From NCBI GenBank assembly GCA_030424705.1, contig JAUHWJ010000003.1:1-15456 (forward strand): a DNA stretch of 15,456 nucleotides, in the 5' to 3' direction. The translations under genes were made by a program, and so were the position numbers. Positions 8,684 to 15,456 of the stretch are shown in pieces. Source of the DNA: Alphaproteobacteria bacterium (lineage in GTDB: Bacteria; Pseudomonadota; Alphaproteobacteria; Rhodobacterales; Rhodobacteraceae). The notes below the pieces were generated by a model, which saw only the letters and a list, made by a program, of their open reading frames with translations, did no database searches and was not told the origin of the DNA. Each line of letters starts with the position of its first letter. Within the stretch, counting starts at the first letter, position 1.

Positions 8684-9825
8684 GCCTCGCCCTACGGCCT
8701 GCGAGAAAAGGAGAGCGCCTCAGCCTCTGGGCGCGCGTTCTGCGGCTCAACTGGGCGCTTCTGCTCCTCGTCGGCGCCATCGCCGCCGTCGGCTTCCTGA
8801 TGCTCTTCTCGGTCGCCGGGGGCAACCTCGAGCCATGGGCGCGGCCGCAAATGCTCCGCTTCGCGGTCGGTTTCGCCGGGCTCCTGATCGTCGCCATGAT
8901 CGACATCCGGTTCTGGAAGGCCGTCTCCCCGCTCATCTATGCCGGCGCGCTCGCGCTTGTGGCGGCTGTGGAGTTCGTGGGCGTGACGGGGATGGGCGCT
9001 CAGCGCTGGATCGCGCTCGGTCCGATCCGGCTGCAGCCTTCGGAGCTGATGAAGGTCGCCCTCGTTCTGGCGCTCGCCGCCTACTATGCGTGGCTCCCGC
9101 CCGAGAAGGTCTCCCGCCCCTTCTGGCTCCTGCCGCCTCTGCTCCTCATCCTCACGCCGATGGCGCTGGTTCTGATGCAGCCCGATCTCGGCACGGCGAT
9201 CCTGCTCGCCGCGGGCGGCGCGGGGGTGATGTTCCTCGCAGGCGTCTCGCTCTGGTATTTCGCGGCGGGCGCGGCGGGAGCGACCGGGCTCGTCTCGGTC
9301 GTCTTCGCCTCGCGCGGGACGGAGTGGCAACTGCTCAAGGACTATCAGTTCCGCCGGATCGAGACCTTCCTCGACCCCAGCCAGGACCCGCTCGGCGCCG
9401 GCTATCACATCACGCAATCGACCATCGCGCTCGGCTCCGGAGGTTTCTCCGGTCGCGGCTTCATGGAGGGGACGCAGAGCCGGCTCAACTTCCTCCCCGA
9501 AAAGCACACCGACTTCATCTTCACCACGCTGGCGGAGGAGTTCGGCTTCATCGGCGCAGGCTCGCTCCTCTCGCTCTACGCGCTCGTGCTGGTCTTCGGC
9601 TTCGCCTCGATGGCCTCGAACCGGGACCGGTTCGGCTCCCTGCTCACCGGGGGCATGACGCTGACCTTCTTCCTCTATTTCGCCGTCAATGTCGGCATGG
9701 TGGTGGGGCTGATGCCAGTGGTGGGCGTGCCGTTGCCGCTTGTCTCCTATGGCGGCTCGGCCATGCTTGTGCTCCTCTTCGCCTTCGGCCTCATCCAGAG
9801 CGCGCATATCCATCGCAGGAGTTGA
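8680..9825 (+). CDS. rodA: RodA, SEDS-family peptidoglycan glycosyltransferase
   Basis: The product is 381 aa, a polytopic membrane protein with about ten hydrophobic segments. SEDS landmarks are GAQRWIALGPIRLQPSELMK (106-125), LMQPDLGTA (165-173), the large periplasmic loop with YHITQSTIALGSGGFSGRG (242-260), FLPEKHTDFIFT (271-282) and PLPLVSYGGSAM (352-362). Asp278 in HTDFIF corresponds to the essential Asp of RodA proteins. RodA polymerises lipid II into glycan strands for lateral wall growth and partners with PBP2. SYGGS near the C-terminus is the usual SEDS ending. The start overlaps the mrdA stop. Only 4 nt separate the stop from the next gene, whose Shine-Dalgarno lies inside the last rodA codons. 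Confidence 0.96.
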   Translation: MSLALRPARKGERLSLWARVLRLNWALLLLVGAIAAVGFLMLFSVAGGNLEPWARPQMLRFAVGFAGLLIVAMIDIRFWKAVSPLIYAGALALVAAVEFVGVTGMGAQRWIALGPIRLQPSELMKVALVLALAAYYAWLPPEKVSRPFWLLPPLLLILTPMALVLMQPDLGTAILLAAGGAGVMFLAGVSLWYFAAGAAGATGLVSVVFASRGTEWQLLKDYQFRRIETFLDPSQDPLGAGYHITQSTIALGSGGFSGRGFMEGTQSRLNFLPEKHTDFIFTTLAEEFGFIGAGSLLSLYALVLVFGFASMASNRDRFGSLLTGGMTLTFFLYFAVNVGMVVGLMPVVGVPLPLVSYGGSAMLVLLFAFGLIQSAHIHRRS

Positions 9826-9829
9826 CGTC

Positions 9830-10777
9830 TTGACGCATGTCCTCTTTTCCACCTCGCCCGAACAGGCTGCGGCCTGGGCGCCGCATCTGACGCGGATCGG
9901 GGCGGAGCTTTCCATCCCTTTCACCCTGCATCTCAAACCGTCCGCCGTCCCGCCGGAAGCGGTCGATATGCTGGTGCTGAACCCGGTTCAGGGCACGAAG
10001 GACCTTGCGCCCTACAAGGGCGCCCGCGTGATCCAGAGTATCTGGGCCGGGGTGGAGAGCTTTCTAGGGAACCCGACCCTGCCCCACGGGCCGGTCCTCT
10101 GCCGCATGGTGGAGCCGGGGCTGACCGAGGGCATGACGGATTATATCTGCGGCCATGTCCTCCGCCATCACCTCGACATCGACCACCATATCCGCCAGAG
10201 CGCGGAAGGTCGGTGGGAGCCGGTCGTCCCCCCCCTCTCACGCAACCGCAAGGTCGGCGTGCTCGGCCTCGGCGCGCTCGGGGCCGACGCCGCAGCCATG
10301 CTGGCCCGGCTCCGCTTCGACGTGGCGGGCTGGAGCCGCTCGCCGAAGGATGTGGAAGGCGTGCTCTGCTTTCATGGCGAGGCGGGCTTGCGGGAAATCC
10401 TCGCCCGCTCCGAAATCCTCGTCACGATCCTGCCCTCGACGGCGGAGACGCGGCATGTGCTGAATGCGGAGACGCTCGCGCTCCTGCCCCGCGGCGCCTG
10501 CATCGTCAACCCCGGCCGCGGGCCGCTGATTGACGACGATGCGCTCCTTGCCGCGCTCGCCTCCGGGCAGGTCCGCCATGCGACGCTCGACGTCTTCGTA
10601 GCGGAGCCGCTGCCGGCGGATCACCCCTACTGGCGCCATCCCCGCGTCACGGTAACGCCTCACATCGCGGCTGAGACGCGGCCGGAGGATGCGGCGCGCG
10701 TGGTGGTGGAGCAGATCGGTCGGATGATCCGCGGCGAGCCGCTTCTCAACATTGTTAACCCGTCACGCGGATACTAG
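9830..10777 (+). CDS. ghrA: Glyoxylate/hydroxypyruvate reductase A-like D-2-hydroxyacid dehydrogenase
   Basis: The product is 315 aa from a TTG at 9830. This start is chosen because AGGAG (9817-9821) lies 8 nt upstream and because no ATG or GTG occurs near the N-terminal strand THVLFST. Reading farther upstream would run back through rodA in another frame. The Rossmann motif is VGVLGLGALGADAA (142-155). The catalytic triad of the family is visible as Arg230 (NPGRG), Glu259 (VAEPLP) and His278 (TPHIA). The family reduces glyoxylate and hydroxypyruvate with NAD(P)H. The exact substrate is inferred from similarity to GhrA. Its place directly after rodA puts a central-metabolism enzyme in the cell-wall operon, with translation probably coupled to rodA. 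Confidence 0.88.
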   Translation: MTHVLFSTSPEQAAAWAPHLTRIGAELSIPFTLHLKPSAVPPEAVDMLVLNPVQGTKDLAPYKGARVIQSIWAGVESFLGNPTLPHGPVLCRMVEPGLTEGMTDYICGHVLRHHLDIDHHIRQSAEGRWEPVVPPLSRNRKVGVLGLGALGADAAAMLARLRFDVAGWSRSPKDVEGVLCFHGEAGLREILARSEILVTILPSTAETRHVLNAETLALLPRGACIVNPGRGPLIDDDALLAALASGQVRHATLDVFVAEPLPADHPYWRHPRVTVTPHIAAETRPEDAARVVVEQIGRMIRGEPLLNIVNPSRGY

Positions 10778-10804
10778 ATATTCCGCATCTGCGAAGGAGA
10801 TGAG

Positions 10805-11521
10805 ATGGTGACGGGGCCCGACGGCAAGCCGCGACTGATCGAGAGGCCTCCGAGGCGGAGCATCCTTCAACGTCTCCGCGGCAATTTCCTTGCAGGGATC
10901 GTGCTGGTCGCGCCCGTCGGTCTCACCGTCTATCTCGCGTGGACGGTCATCACCTTCATCGACCAGTCGATCGTTCCGTGGGTCCCGGCGCGCTACAACC
11001 CGGGAACCTATCTCGGCTCGGACGTGCCGGGCTTCGGCGTCATCGTTTTCCTCGCCTTCACCGCGCTGATCGGCTGGCTGACGAAGAACTTCTTCGGCAG
11101 GCAGATCGTGCGCGCCGGGGAGGGGATGGTCGCGCGGATGCCGATCATCCGCTCCATCTACAACGCGCTGAAGCAGATCTCAGAGACCATCCTCAGCCAG
11201 TCCGCCACCTCGTTCAAGCATGCCTGCCTGATCGAGTACCCGCGCAAAGATCTCTGGGCAATCGCCTTCGTCTCGACCGACACGAAGGGGGAGATCCCGG
11301 CGCGCGCCGGAACGCCGCAGATGGTGAGCGTATTTCTGCCGACTACGCCGAACCCGACCTCCGGCTTCCTCCTCTTCGTGCCGAAGCCCGATGTCGTCTA
11401 TCTCGACATGACCGTGGAGGAGGCGGCGAAGCTCGTCATCTCGGCCGGCCTCGTCTCCCCGCCCTCCACCGCCGAGGTCGAGGCCGGTTTCGCCGTGCGC
11501 CGGCCGGAACTGGTCGAATAG
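10805..11521 (+). CDS. DUF502 family membrane protein
   Basis: The product is 238 aa. The ATG at 10805 has a good Shine-Dalgarno (AAGGAGA, 10794-10800). Two membrane segments (about 28-50 and 74-93) follow a basic N-terminus. The family signature follows: GEGMVARMPIIRSIYNALKQISETI (105-129), FLPTTPNPTSGFLLFVP (177-193) and DMTVEEAAKLVISAGLVSP (201-219). DUF502 (PF04367) proteins are widespread inner-membrane proteins. Their function is not established in anything I can cite, although plant relatives (COV1/LCV) affect vascular patterning and trafficking. It lies 27 nt after ghrA on the same strand, so it may be the last gene of the mre operon. Its stop faces the stop of the - strand binding-protein pseudogene 4 nt away. 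Confidence 0.88.
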   Translation: MVTGPDGKPRLIERPPRRSILQRLRGNFLAGIVLVAPVGLTVYLAWTVITFIDQSIVPWVPARYNPGTYLGSDVPGFGVIVFLAFTALIGWLTKNFFGRQIVRAGEGMVARMPIIRSIYNALKQISETILSQSATSFKHACLIEYPRKDLWAIAFVSTDTKGEIPARAGTPQMVSVFLPTTPNPTSGFLLFVPKPDVVYLDMTVEEAAKLVISAGLVSPPSTAEVEAGFAVRRPELVE

Positions 11522-11525
11522 CCCT

Positions 11526-13338
11526 CTACCCGTCCCGCCACCAGACGTCCGGCAGGAACCCGATCCAGTCCCCATAGAGCGGCGTCCGCTCCGGAAAGCG
11601 CAGGTCCGCGTCGTGGGCGATCCGGCTCCTCGGCGCATGCCAGAACGGCGCGACGAGGCGGAGCGACGTCAGCGCCCGGTCGAGCGCGCGGACCGCCGCC
11701 TCGAACCCCTCCCGGTCCTCCGCCGCGTCGAGCGCGTCGAGCGCGGCCTCCACCGCCGGGTTGGCGACGCCCATGTAGTTGCGCGTCCCTGGCGTCTCCA
11801 CCCCCGCCTCGCCCCAGTAGAAGCGCTGCTCGACGCCGGGGGAGAGGGAGAGCGCCCATTCGTTTACCATCACGTCGAAATCGTATTCGTTCCGCCGCCC
11901 CTGATACTGCGCCGAATCCACGAGCCGGATGCGCGCCTCGATCCCGAGCCGCTTCAGCGCCTCCGCCCAGGCGCCGGAAACCTGTTCGTCCGCCGACCGG
12001 CCGAGAAGGATCTCGAAAGCGAAGGGGCGGCCCGACGCGTCCTTCAGAACTCCGCCCTCCGCTCGCCAGCCCGCCGCCGCCAGCAGCTCCGCGGCGCGAC
12101 GGAGATTCTCCCGGTTACGCCCGTCCCCGCGGGAGACGGGCTGCGAGACGGCGCCGTCGAGCGCTCCATCCGGCAGCGCGCCGGCATGGGGCGCAAGGAT
12201 CGCCCGCTCCCGTCCCACCGCCGCGCCGGAATGGGCGAGCGGCGAGCCGCCGAAATAGCTTTCGATCCGCTCATAGGCGCCGGAGAGCATCGTCCGCCGG
12301 ATCCACTCGAAATCGAGCGCCATCGTCAGCGCTTCGCGAACACGGATGTCTGCGAAGAGATCGCGCCGCGTGTTGAAGACGAAGCCGCGCATCCCCGAGG
12401 GTCGCCCGTGCGGAATCTCGGACTTCACGATCCGCCCGTCGATCGCCGCCGGAAAGTCGTATCCCGTCTCCCACCGCGCCGGATCGTCATCCTTGTAGAC
12501 GTCGATCGCCCCCGCCTTGAACGCCTCCCAGACCGCGTTGGAGTCGCGGAAATACTCCACGATCACCTCGTCGAAATTGTGTTGCCCGCGCATCAGCGGC
12601 AGGTCGCGCGCCCAATGGTCCGGGTCGCGGCGGAAGACGATGCGGCGCCCGGGCTCGAAGGCGCCGACCGTGTAGGGGCCGGAGCCGAGCGGCGGCGCGA
12701 AGCTCGTCTCCGCGAAATCCCCGCTAAGTCCCGCCTGCGAAAAGACCGGCATGAGCGCGAGGATCAGCGGCGCCTCCCGCTCCGGCCGCTCGAAATGGAA
12801 CCGGAGCGCCCGCTCCCCCGTCCTCTCCCAGCGCGCCACATTGGCCCAGATCGAGCGGAAATTCGGCCGCCCCTTCGTCCCCAGCGTCTCGAAGGCGAAG
12901 ATCACGTCCTCCGGCGTCACAGGCGAGCCGTCCGAGAACCGCGCCGCCGGGTTCAGGGAGAATTCGACCCAGGCGCGTGAAGGGTTCGTCCCAGTTGCGG
13001 CCCATCATCGATTCGTAAAGCCGCCCGCGGAGGAGCCAGGGCGCCGTCCCTTTGACGATGAAGGGGTTCAGGCTGTCGAAGCCGCCGACCTCCCCGAAAC
13101 GAATCGCGCCCCCTTTCGGCGCCTCCGGATTTACATGGGGGAGATGCGCGAATCCGGGCGCCAGCGCCGGTTCGCCGTGCATGGCGAGGCCGCCCTCCCC
13201 CGCCGCAGACGGTGAATCCATCATGAAAGGAACGGCGCATAGCGCTAGAATCCATAAGCATTTTCGGAGTCTGCAACTCATGCGCGAAGCCGTCGTTTCG
13301 CGATTTTCACGCTTGCCAAAACGGCCCCGATGACGCAT
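11526..13338 (-). pseudogene. Family 5 extracellular solute-binding protein (YejA-like peptide/oligopeptide binding), broken by internal deletion and frameshift
   Basis: Two - strand reading frames together make one binding protein. The upstream part (to about 12979) has a signal peptide (core WILALCAVPFMM), then AMHGEPALAPGFAHLPHVNPEAPKGG type sequence and LYESMMGRNWDEPFT. The rest resumes in another frame at RAWVEFSLNP (from 12977) and runs 483 codons to the TAG at 11526. It includes SDGSPVTPEDVIFAFETLG, GSGPYTVGAFEPGRRIVFRRDPDHW and AFKAGAIDVYKDDDPARW. From memory of the family, about 14 residues (LYGLLAES-type segment) should lie between the parts, so roughly 3n+2 nt are missing. The start is placed at 13338 because GAGGTGA lies just before it. 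An internal ATG at 13281 is the alternative. No permease or ATPase genes are adjacent. An assembly error could look the same. Confidence 0.85.
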
Positions 13339-13357
13339 CTTCACCTCACTGCTCGAT

Positions 13358-13381
13358 AGGTTTCTTGCCTGTATGAAACCT
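13358..13381. repeat. Inverted repeat AGGTTTC-N10-GAAACCT
   Basis: A perfect 7-bp dyad (13358-13364 and 13375-13381) has a 10-nt spacer. On the - strand it lies 20-43 nt before the putative start of the binding-protein pseudogene, where an operator would sit. On the + strand it would be a hairpin 14 nt before the intrinsic terminator. Both readings are possible, and the sequence alone does not decide between them. Confidence 0.5.
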
Positions 13382-13395
13382 GCCTCAATGCACTG

Positions 13396-13424
13396 ACGCC
13401 CTCGCTTGCGGGGGCGTTTTTTTT
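13396..13424 (+). terminator. Intrinsic terminator with no annotated gene before it on the same strand
   Basis: ACGCCCTCG (13396-13404) pairs with CGGGGGCGT (13409-13417) with one T-G wobble and a CTTG tetraloop, followed by eight Ts (13417-13424). This is the strongest terminator in the window and works in the + direction. The nearest upstream + strand gene ends at 11521, and all genes between are on the - strand. It may end a small RNA or antisense transcript, or shield the 3-hydroxybutyrate dehydrogenase promoter from read-through. Confidence 0.85.
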
Positions 13425-13440
13425 GGCCTCGCCCCACGAA

Positions 13441-13468
13441 TTGCGCTCCGCGCCGCCGCCGCTATGGT
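13441..13468 (+). promoter_or_regulatory. Candidate housekeeping promoter of the 3-hydroxybutyrate dehydrogenase gene
   Basis: TTGCGC (13441-13446), a 16-nt spacer and TATGGT (13463-13468) resemble -35 and -10 elements. They lie directly after the upstream terminator and predict a leader of about 27 nt before the ATG at 13502. A weak AAGG (13492-13495) would serve as ribosome binding site. The match is moderate and based on spacing and sequence only. Confidence 0.4.
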
Positions 13469-13501
13469 GCGCCGCGACAGAGACCAGCTTCAAGGCCCGA
13501 C

Positions 13502-14296
13502 ATGACCGACCGCCCGCTTTCCGGCAAGATCGCCCTCGTCACCGGATCGAATTCCGGCATCGGGCTCGGCATCGCCCGCAGCCTCGCCGCGCGGGGCGCC
13601 GCCGTCGCGCTCAACTCCTTCACCGACCGGAAGGAGGATCATGACCTCGCCGCCTCCCTCGCGGCGGAGACGGGATCGGACGTTCGCTACATTCCGGCCG
13701 ACATGAGCGACGGTGCGGATTGCCGGCGCTATGTCGAGAAGGCCGCGGAGGCCTTCGGCGGGGTGGACATCCTCGTGAACAACGCCGGCATCCAGCATGT
13801 CTCCCCTATCCCCGACTTCCCCGTGGCGATGTGGGACCGGATCATTGCGATCAACCTCAACTCCGCCTTCCACACCACCGCCATCGCGCTCCCAATGATG
13901 CGGGCGAAGGGCTGGGGCCGGATCGTCAACATCGCCTCCGCCCACGGCCTCACCGCCTCGCCCTTCAAGTCGGCCTATGTCGCGGCGAAGCACGGCATCG
14001 TCGGGCTAACGAAGGTGACGGCGCTGGAGGCCGCAGGCCAGCACATCACCTGCAACGCGATCTGCCCCGGCTACGTACTGACGCCGCTCGTCGAGGCGCA
14101 GATCCCGGCGACGATGAAGGAATACGGTAAGGACCGGGAGACGGTGATCCGCGACGTGATGCTCGCCCGCCAGCCCTCCAAGGAGTTCGCGACGGTGGAA
14201 CAGATCGGCGGCACAGTCGCTTTCCTCTGCTCGGAGGATGCGGCGCAAGTGACAGGGACGACGATCTCGGTGGACGGGGGCTGGACGGCGCTCTGA
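13502..14296 (+). CDS. bdhA: 3-hydroxybutyrate dehydrogenase (short-chain dehydrogenase/reductase)
   Basis: The product is 264 aa. The ATG at 13502 gives the normal SDR N-terminus. The cofactor motif is TGSNSGIG (14-21), the structural motif NNAG (93-96), and the catalytic residues are Ser146 (NIASAHG), Tyr159 and Lys163 (YVAAK). The segments ASAHGLTASPFKSAYVAAKH, ITCNAICPGYVLTPLVEAQIP and the C-terminal GTTISVDGGWTA are characteristic of D-3-hydroxybutyrate dehydrogenases rather than general SDRs. The enzyme interconverts 3-hydroxybutyrate and acetoacetate with NAD, a step in use of polyhydroxybutyrate or external hydroxybutyrate in the cytoplasm. No PHB genes are adjacent. It converges on the ABM-domain gene, with the stop inside a hairpin. 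Confidence 0.93.
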   Translation: MTDRPLSGKIALVTGSNSGIGLGIARSLAARGAAVALNSFTDRKEDHDLAASLAAETGSDVRYIPADMSDGADCRRYVEKAAEAFGGVDILVNNAGIQHVSPIPDFPVAMWDRIIAINLNSAFHTTAIALPMMRAKGWGRIVNIASAHGLTASPFKSAYVAAKHGIVGLTKVTALEAAGQHITCNAICPGYVLTPLVEAQIPATMKEYGKDRETVIRDVMLARQPSKEFATVEQIGGTVAFLCSEDAAQVTGTTISVDGGWTAL

Positions 14297-14315
14297 CGCC
14301 GTCAGAGCGGCGTCA
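14294..14315. terminator. Hairpin shared by two convergent genes
   Basis: TGACGCCG (14294-14301) and CGGCGTCA (14308-14315) form a perfect 8-bp stem with a 6-nt loop. The stem begins with the stop codon of the dehydrogenase gene, and the loop contains the stop codon of the - strand ABM gene. No T run follows on either side, so it may act as a weak bidirectional terminator or a 3'-end stabiliser. Confidence 0.5.
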
Positions 14316-14601
14316 CGTCCGTCGCCTTCATCTTCACCAGCCGCCGCTCCAGCACGCGGAGCTTGCCCGTCTTCTCGCGGAAGACCTTCATGTGCGGCGT
14401 GTCGAAATGCGCGGCGAGCGCCGCCTCGTCCCGCCATTCCTCATAGACGCGGAACCGTCGCGGGTTCACGATGTCGGAATAGAAGCGATAGACGATGCAG
14501 CCGTCTTCCTTCGCCGTCTCCTCCATCATCTTGAGCGCGGCCGCCATGGCCGGCCAGGCGTCTTCCGGGTGGAACTCGATCTCTCCGGTCACGACAATCA
14601 T
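14302..14601 (-). CDS. Putative quinol monooxygenase / antibiotic biosynthesis monooxygenase (ABM) domain protein
   Basis: The product is 99 aa, the normal size for a single ABM ferredoxin-like domain. Features are the first strand MIVVTGEIEFHP, a helix AMAAALKMMEETAKEDGC (19-36), the strands IVYRFYSDIVNPRRFRVYEEWRDEAALAAHFDTPHM (36-71), which carry the family pattern E-x-W...L..H..T.H, and a final strand region. Known relatives include YgiN, reported as a quinol monooxygenase, and Dyp-type dimeric oxygenases. The actual substrate cannot be inferred. A strong Shine-Dalgarno (GGAGGAGGG, 14619-14611) lies inside the end of chaC, and the start overlaps the chaC stop (ATGA), so the two genes form an operon. 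Confidence 0.85.
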   Translation of the reverse strand: MIVVTGEIEFHPEDAWPAMAAALKMMEETAKEDGCIVYRFYSDIVNPRRFRVYEEWRDEAALAAHFDTPHMKVFREKTGKLRVLERRLVKMKATDVTPL

Positions 14602-15155
14602 CGGCTCTGCCCCTCCTCCAGCGCGGAGACGAGGCGGCTCAGCCGCTCGATCTCCTCGTCCACGACGCCGAGCGCGGCGAGATGCGCCGCCGTCTCCCTC
14701 AGGTAATCCAGATTGGTCCCCGCAGGCCCCGCCGCGCGGGCGATGACCTCGGCCTGCCGCTCGGGCGTGAGCCCGCCGCGGTATTGCGCGTGCGAGCGGT
14801 CCATCACATAGGCGAGCGCCCGCGCCTCCCGCCCGTCCTCGATCCGGATCGGGAGGATGCGTTCGAGATAGGAATAGGTCACAAGCTCCCGCGCGCGGAG
14901 ATAGGCGTGCGTCTCTGCGCGGCTCTCCGCCGGCACGCGATAGGCGACGCCCTCGCAGGAAGCGCCCGGCGCCTCGTCGAGCGCGAGGACAAGGCCGGGA
15001 TAATCCGGCGTCCCCCGATAGGTGATGGAGTCGAGGCAGAAGCGCCGCACATAACCCGGCAGCCGCGCCCGCGCGCGCTCTGCATAGGCGAAACCCGGCT
15101 TCCACATGAGGGAGCCGTATGCGAAGACCCAGAGGTCGGCGGCTTCGTCGGTCAT
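14598..15155 (-). CDS. chaC: Gamma-glutamylcyclotransferase, ChaC family
   Basis: The product is 185 aa. ChaC-type signatures are the N-terminal substrate loop FAYGSLMWKPGF (11-22), LPGYVRRFCLDSITYRGT (32-49), PGLVLALD (53-60), CEGVAYRV (67-74), the likely catalytic Glu90 in ARELVTY, and the C-terminal GTNLDYL (146-152). ChaC enzymes cleave glutathione to 5-oxoproline and Cys-Gly in the cytoplasm. The reaction is known for yeast and animal members, and by inference applies here. The start is the first ATG after a divergent 48-bp gap, with only a weak ribosome binding site. The gene leads a two-gene operon with the ABM-domain gene. Confidence 0.93.
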   Translation of the reverse strand: MTDEAADLWVFAYGSLMWKPGFAYAERARARLPGYVRRFCLDSITYRGTPDYPGLVLALDEAPGASCEGVAYRVPAESRAETHAYLRARELVTYSYLERILPIRIEDGREARALAYVMDRSHAQYRGGLTPERQAEVIARAAGPAGTNLDYLRETAAHLAALGVVDEEIERLSRLVSALEEGQSR

Positions 15156-15203
15156 CGTCCGCTTCTAACGCGCGCCAATCCGGGCCGCCAGTCGGAGAAC
15201 GCA

Positions 15204-15456
15204 CATGCGGAAACTGAAGCTGCTCGCCGGGCTGATCGTCACCGTGATGGTGGCGGCCGGGGTGTGGTGGCTCATCGCCGCGCGGGCGCAGGAGGCGGCG
15301 CTCGCCGCCTGGATGGAGGCGCGGCGCGCCGCCGGCTGGCAGGCGGAGGCGGAGATTTCGGTTCGCGGCTTCCCCTCCCGGCTCGACCTGACGCTGACGA
15401 AGCCCGCGCTGGCGGACCCGGAGGCGGGCTGGGCCTGGTCCGCCCCCTTCCTCGAG
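15204..15456 (+). CDS. DUF2125 domain protein (3' end cut by the window)
   Basis: 84 codons are visible. The ATG at 15204 has GGAG (15193-15196) upstream. A basic start (MRKLK) leads into a hydrophobic segment (about 6-25), which is a signal anchor or uncleaved signal peptide. After it come ALAAWMEARRAAGWQAEAE, a strand VRGFPSRLDLTLTKPALADPEAGWAWSAPFLE and the window end. The GFPxRLD...LADP..GW.W.AP.. pattern is what I know of DUF2125 (PF09898), a family seen mainly in alphaproteobacteria and of unknown function, probably located in the periplasm or inner membrane. It is divergent from chaC with 48 bp between the starts. Confidence 0.82.

Noticed and set aside
12970..12985. Programmed frameshift in the binding-protein gene
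   Set aside because: No slippery run is present at the switch and conserved residues are missing, so a deletion explains it better.

Overview
The window reads as ordinary chromosomal DNA from a high-GC alphaproteobacterium, most likely of the order Rhodobacterales. Three things suggest this: a protein ending in a VPLPA-CTERM sorting tail, an mreB-mreC-mreD-mrdA-rodA cluster whose proteins look like Rhodobacterales versions, and a DUF2125 gene. Genes are tightly packed, and many neighbours share ATGA, TTGA or TGATG stop/start overlaps. There are no tRNAs, rRNAs, insertion sequences, phage genes or CRISPR repeats.

Region 1 (1-761) holds the 3' part of a secreted VPLPA-CTERM protein, followed by a strong hairpin terminator. 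Region 2 (825-3980) is a + strand run: a RidA-family protein, a glycerophosphodiester phosphodiesterase, a FemAB/GNAT-like DUF482 protein, pterin-4a-carbinolamine dehydratase and a small SRPBCC protein. The first three overlap and are probably translationally coupled. The SRPBCC gene has its own -10-like box and may be leaderless.

Region 3 (4106-11521) is the rod-shape (elongasome) locus. A short leader with a GC hairpin precedes mreB, then mreC, mreD, mrdA (PBP2) and rodA. These encode the cytoskeletal filament, its membrane partners and the transpeptidase and glycosyltransferase of lateral wall synthesis. A hydroxyacid dehydrogenase (GhrA type, TTG start) follows rodA after 4 nt, then a DUF502 membrane protein.

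Region 4 (11526-13338, - strand) is a family 5 peptide-binding protein gene of the YejA type. It is broken by an apparent out-of-frame internal deletion and has no transporter genes beside it. The gap between it and the next gene holds a 7-bp dyad and a textbook intrinsic terminator on the + strand that serves no annotated gene. That is the least explained piece of the window and may mark a small RNA.

Region 5 (13441-15456) has a 3-hydroxybutyrate dehydrogenase gene with its own candidate promoter. It converges on a two-gene - strand operon (gamma-glutamylcyclotransferase ChaC, then a quinol-monooxygenase-like ABM protein). Last comes the start of a divergent DUF2125 gene, cut by the window end.

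I found no convincing undescribed multi-gene system. The items most worth a second look are the orphan terminator/possible sRNA, the damaged binding-protein gene, the hairpin in the mreB leader, and the metabolic and DUF502 genes attached to the elongasome operon.
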